Source: Weissella sagaensis
GTDB taxonomy: Bacteria; Bacillota; Bacilli; Lactobacillales; Lactobacillaceae
NCBI RefSeq assembly: GCF_005405285.1
Contig: NZ_BJDT01000001.1
Coordinates: forward strand, 96,726 to 160,725
DNA length: 64,000 nucleotides
Reading direction: 5' to 3'
Of this stretch, positions 61,009-64,000 are shown one piece after another (the stretch's first letter is position 1; every line of letters starts with the position of its first letter). The notes under the pieces are model-generated. The model was not told the origin of the DNA. It was given only the letters and a program-made list of their open reading frames with translations, and did not search any database. The translations under genes and the position numbers were made by a program.

Positions 61009-61055
61009 AAAGAATCATCACGCCACCGTGTTAACGATTGGCGTGATGATTCTTT
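61009..61055 (-). terminator. Terminator of the FAD-protein operon
   Basis: AAAGAATCATCACGCC (61009-61024) and GGCGTGATGATTCTTT (61040-61055) form a perfect 16-bp stem downstream of the minus-strand operon. Confidence 0.8.
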
Positions 61056-61092
61056 AAATGTGTACTAAAAATTATTTTTTTGTTCGCTTTGC

Positions 61093-62940
61093 TTAATCAA
61101 AAATAGTATGCGCAATATTTTCGGCATCAATTAAGTTTTTATCTGAAATATCAGGACGAGGTGAGAAAGTCGTAAACCATGACCATCCCTCTGTTGGAAC
61201 GCCCCAAATAAATAATCCGGAAACTTCTTGATCATCAACATTAATGGCAGTTAATGTGTCTTTATTCATGCGAGTACCACCCACTGAATAAGTTGTGCCA
61301 TCTGAGCGCGTGTATGTCGCCTCACTTAATAAACCATGATCACGTAAATTAGCTAACAAAGGATTGTCTGTGTTCGTCAATGAGAGTGCTGACAAATGTG
61401 CTTCAACCAAGTTATCAACAGTCCAACGATTATGACGACTATCTGTGACGATATAGTGTGTATCTTGGACGTTAACTTTCAAATCTGGTCCAGCAACGGT
61501 TAATAAACCGGCCTCGATTAAGGCACGCATTTGTTCAATACGCAAAATTGGTGGACCAACCGAAATTAATGAATTGAATGGATTGAAGTGTTGCAAGAAC
61601 TTCTCGTATTCATCAGCATTCAGATAACCAGCATCCAAATAGTGACGAATAACTGAACGAATATCACGCAACATATCAAATGAACCAGCGTAAGGTGCAT
61701 CATTGTTTCCTTTGTAAGCATCATTGATATCCCATGTTAAGTAATTCATCATGAAATCACTGTATTCAACTTCATCAGGTACATCAGCGACAGGATTAAG
61801 AATACGTTGCCAATCCATAATATATTCTTCTGCAACCCCAAATTGGCGAGCAGTTGTATTTAAATCATCACTTTCAGCCAAAGCATCCATGAAGTGATCA
61901 GCATTAAATGGCCAAGTGATACCAAAATCATTAATGGTATTACGATAATGCTTATACTCTAATTCTTTTTGTAATAATTTGAAGAAAGCATCGTAAGATA
62001 ATTGACCATTATTTTCCGCAGCTAATTTATCCAAATTTTTATTTGTAAAGAATGTAGGTTTATAGCCAGCTTTAACTTTTTGATTGATACCACGTGCATG
62101 CAATGGTAGACCACGGCGTGAACCTGCAATAATATGAGGCTCATTACCAGAAGGTAGATAATATAAAACGCTATTGTTATCACGAGCGAAACGACCACCA
62201 CGACCAATGGTTAGTTTGGCTAGATAGTCAAAAAAACTTAACCCTAATCCACGAAGCACAACTTTTTGACGAGCTGGAATGTCATCTAAATTAGCTTCAG
62301 CTGGATGAGTTGGCTGGATATAAAGCATATTTTTATTAGCAGTGGCAGCATCAGCAAATGTTTGTTGTTCTGGCGATAGAACGCTATCGGTCATACCAGT
62401 TGCCAAAATAACCTTATCAGCAATAAAAGATGTGTCATCATCGAGTACAACAGTATATTGTGTTTCTGTTTGTTTAACATCAACAACTTGTTTACGCTCA
62501 TAAGACAAAATAACATTACCGGGTACTTGTGTGCCTAAACGCTCATAAAACCATTGTCCGTAAGCACCAAAAAGGGCACGGGATGTAAAACGGTTAGGGT
62601 TAATACGGGCAATTTCATCCAGAAAATGCTCTTTATTAATGAATTGGCGGCGCTGGACGTATTCCTTACCATATGTAATGGCCCACTCATAAAAGTTAGG
62701 ACCGTAAGTGGCTGTGGCAGCATGATTTGGAACTGAAGGATCTGGGAATAATGTTAACTGGCGCGTAACTGTATTCATCAAAAAAGTAGGATCTTGGTCC
62801 GGATTCCAAACACGTCCACCAATTGGGAAATTATCATACAAGGTAATGTCAACGGGTTCTGTAATGCCTTTGGCATAAGACATAAGGCGTTCCAATAATG
62901 TTAAATTACGTGGTCCGGCACCGACTAAAACTATTTTCAT
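61093..62940 (-). CDS. FAD/NAD(P)-binding protein of unknown reaction
   Basis: A 615-residue protein. IVLVGAGPRNLTLLERLM at the N-terminus is the dinucleotide-binding loop with the GAGPRGL-like variant of the FAD-NAD(P)-binding family that precedes many lactobacillar proteins of this size; later segments include KVILATGMTDSVLSPE and KVVLRGLGLSFFDYL. No clear catalytic partner or substrate. Its ATG overlaps the stop of the epimerase gene by 4 nt (ATGA), so both are translated from one mRNA. Confidence 0.8.
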   Translation of the reverse strand: MKIVLVGAGPRNLTLLERLMSYAKGITEPVDITLYDNFPIGGRVWNPDQDPTFLMNTVTRQLTLFPDPSVPNHAATATYGPNFYEWAITYGKEYVQRRQFINKEHFLDEIARINPNRFTSRALFGAYGQWFYERLGTQVPGNVILSYERKQVVDVKQTETQYTVVLDDDTSFIADKVILATGMTDSVLSPEQQTFADAATANKNMLYIQPTHPAEANLDDIPARQKVVLRGLGLSFFDYLAKLTIGRGGRFARDNNSVLYYLPSGNEPHIIAGSRRGLPLHARGINQKVKAGYKPTFFTNKNLDKLAAENNGQLSYDAFFKLLQKELEYKHYRNTINDFGITWPFNADHFMDALAESDDLNTTARQFGVAEEYIMDWQRILNPVADVPDEVEYSDFMMNYLTWDINDAYKGNNDAPYAGSFDMLRDIRSVIRHYLDAGYLNADEYEKFLQHFNPFNSLISVGPPILRIEQMRALIEAGLLTVAGPDLKVNVQDTHYIVTDSRHNRWTVDNLVEAHLSALSLTNTDNPLLANLRDHGLLSEATYTRSDGTTYSVGGTRMNKDTLTAINVDDQEVSGLFIWGVPTEGWSWFTTFSPRPDISDKNLIDAENIAHTIFD

Positions 62941-63602
62941 TGGGTGCTGCTCTCTTTCTTAAAATTTGATAGTTCATCTGGTGAATAAATACCAATATCT
63001 TTGACGTAGATATTACCAGATCTTTTAAGGCCTTCGTTTTGCAAGAGGCCTTTTTTAGGATAGGCAAAAGTGACTGTTGCAGTGGCACGAATAGCTGAAC
63101 CTAAAATACTACCAGTTGTTGCATGTAAACCTGAAGGAATATCAATGGAGACAACGGGGATGTTGGCTGAATTAACACGCTTAATCATATCGCCAAGCTT
63201 AACTGGTACATGTTTTGATAAGCCGGCACCAAATAAGGCGTCAACAATAACGGTGTAATGACGGAAATCACGCACGCGATTATGTGGTGTGATACCATAG
63301 TTACGAGCAATGTCTAATTGTTTGGCAGTATTAGGTGCAGCACGATGCTCATCCCCTAATAATAGTAGGTCAACATTAACGCCTTTTTGGGATAACATGC
63401 GAGCGACCGCAATACCGTCGCCACCGTTGTTTCCTAAACCAGCAATGATGAGTACATTAGATAAATCAAAAGCACCAGCACCTAGCACATCAATAACAGA
63501 CATAGCTGCTCGTTCCATCAAAACTAGTGGATGGACACCGATTTCATCAATGGTGTAGTGGCTAAACCGTTGCATTTCTTGGGCAGTGACTGACTCAATC
63601 AT
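62937..63602 (-). CDS. nnrE: NAD(P)H-hydrate epimerase
   Basis: A 221-residue YjeF_N-domain protein that interconverts R and S forms of damaged NAD(P)H hydrates. LIIAGLGNNGGDGIAVARML (~49-68) and DALFGAGLSKHVP (~122) plus SIDIPSGLHATTG (~150) are family motifs. Start at 63602 follows AAGGAGG. The dehydratase half (YjeF_C) is not fused and not in the window. Confidence 0.92.
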   Translation of the reverse strand: MIESVTAQEMQRFSHYTIDEIGVHPLVLMERAAMSVIDVLGAGAFDLSNVLIIAGLGNNGGDGIAVARMLSQKGVNVDLLLLGDEHRAAPNTAKQLDIARNYGITPHNRVRDFRHYTVIVDALFGAGLSKHVPVKLGDMIKRVNSANIPVVSIDIPSGLHATTGSILGSAIRATATVTFAYPKKGLLQNEGLKRSGNIYVKDIGIYSPDELSNFKKESSTQ

Positions 63603-63737
63603 GAAAAGCAACCTCCTTGTAAATTTTATATTAATAATCAATTATAACGTTCAGTGTTTATTATATCGCAACTGACTGTTAAAATGTTTCTAGTACAATA
63701 TTTTTTAACATAAAGTAAGAAAAAGAGAGGAGAGATT

Positions 63738-64000
63738 ATGGATATGCAAAAAATTCCAGAAGACATGCAAGATGTTCGCGACCGAGTTGCGTTAATGGCA
63801 GGTCGTGGATTTCCCGTATCTGAAGAAGATGTCATTAAAGAAGCATTAAAAGCCGGGTTCCAATCCATTGTTGATGAAAAAATGGATGGGAACTATTATA
63901 CTGTGCGTTGGGATGAAAGTTTTAATGCGTTACAAGTGTTTGGTATGGATAATGAATTAATTGGATCAGCTGTGCCAAAAGAAGGTAGTGCTAGCTTTAT
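63738..64000 (+). CDS. Hypothetical protein, 5' part (window edge)
   Basis: GAGAGGAGAG precedes ATG 63738. The first 87 residues (MDMQKIPEDMQDVRDRVALM and on) are soluble, acidic and helical at first, then beta-like around YYTVRWDESFNALQVFGMD. I do not recognise the family. It runs off the window end. Confidence 0.75.
   Translation, partial: MDMQKIPEDMQDVRDRVALMAGRGFPVSEEDVIKEALKAGFQSIVDEKMDGNYYTVRWDESFNALQVFGMDNELIGSAVPKEGSASF

Noticed and set aside
1..64000. tRNA, rRNA, CRISPR arrays, prophage or complete insertion sequences
   Set aside because: None was recognised on either strand; only one IS3-type fragment was found.

Overview
This is an AT-rich chromosomal segment from a lactic acid bacterium of the Leuconostocaceae, most likely Weissella or a close relative. 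Pointers are the L-2-hydroxyisocaproate dehydrogenase, which strongly resembles the enzyme I recall from Weissella (formerly Lactobacillus) confusa, the mannose-family PTS, the T-box and leader-peptide controls typical of Firmicutes, and several double-glycine-leader bacteriocin genes. Most genes are on the + strand. Three parS-like sites (1070, 16304, 36862) and a cluster of four DnaA-box-like 9-mers (30719-30789) suggest an origin-proximal location. I see no rRNA or tRNA genes, no CRISPR array and no intact transposon.

Layout. 1-4386: end of an MFS gene, an autoregulated MerR/TipAS regulator, a secreted matrixin-like zinc protease (-), and a TetR-controlled MacB-like ABC efflux operon with two operators. 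4469-8496: membrane transporter plus amidohydrolase, then D-serine dehydratase (-). 8670-10740: proBA. 10741-12438: degraded DNA holding a fossil bacteriocin gene, a CPBP protease and the tail of an IS3-type transposase. 12439-17696: guaA (-), BMP-type nucleoside-binding protein, RelQ alarmone synthetase, and an RlmCD-type RNA methyltransferase whose 5' end contains a parS. 17834-20975: ECF-type uptake system. 21023-24844: T-box (possible Phe specifier) controlling a GlcD-type D-2-hydroxyacid dehydrogenase, an aminotransferase and L-HicDH, a 2-oxo/2-hydroxy acid module for amino acid catabolism. 24944-29269: aldo/keto reductase with divergent TetR, then an amino acid (probably cystine) ABC transporter with a ribosome-dependent attenuator on the permease/ATPase side. 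29356-36861: acylphosphatase, MenA-like prenyltransferase, AI-2E permease, glutamate-cysteine ligase, amino acid permease, esterase.

36862-47208 is the accessory region. An orphan LytTR regulator lacking the phospho-acceptor Asp and without any sensor kinase precedes three double-glycine-leader peptides (the first of the lactobin A/cerein 7B type, the third a 52-residue ORF), a CPBP protein, a C39-peptidase ABC exporter broken by a single frameshift, its accessory protein and putative immunity proteins. After a BrkB-like protein and an aldehyde dehydrogenase, a separate minus-strand pair encodes a pediocin-like (GNGV) bacteriocin with no cysteines and an EntA-type immunity protein.

47462-52946 returns to housekeeping (Dus, YeiH-family protein, exonuclease, GNAT) and a BcaP-like amino acid permease preceded by an aromatic-rich leader peptide and terminator. 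53041-59363 is a cre-linked operon with two tandem GntR regulators (the first lacking an ordinary start codon), a mannose-family PTS (IIB-IIC-IID, IIA) and two SIS-domain proteins, resembling Amadori-compound (fructoselysine/glucoselysine) utilization. The window ends with a DHA2 drug exporter, an FAD/NAD(P)-binding protein with NAD(P)H-hydrate epimerase, and the start of an unknown gene.
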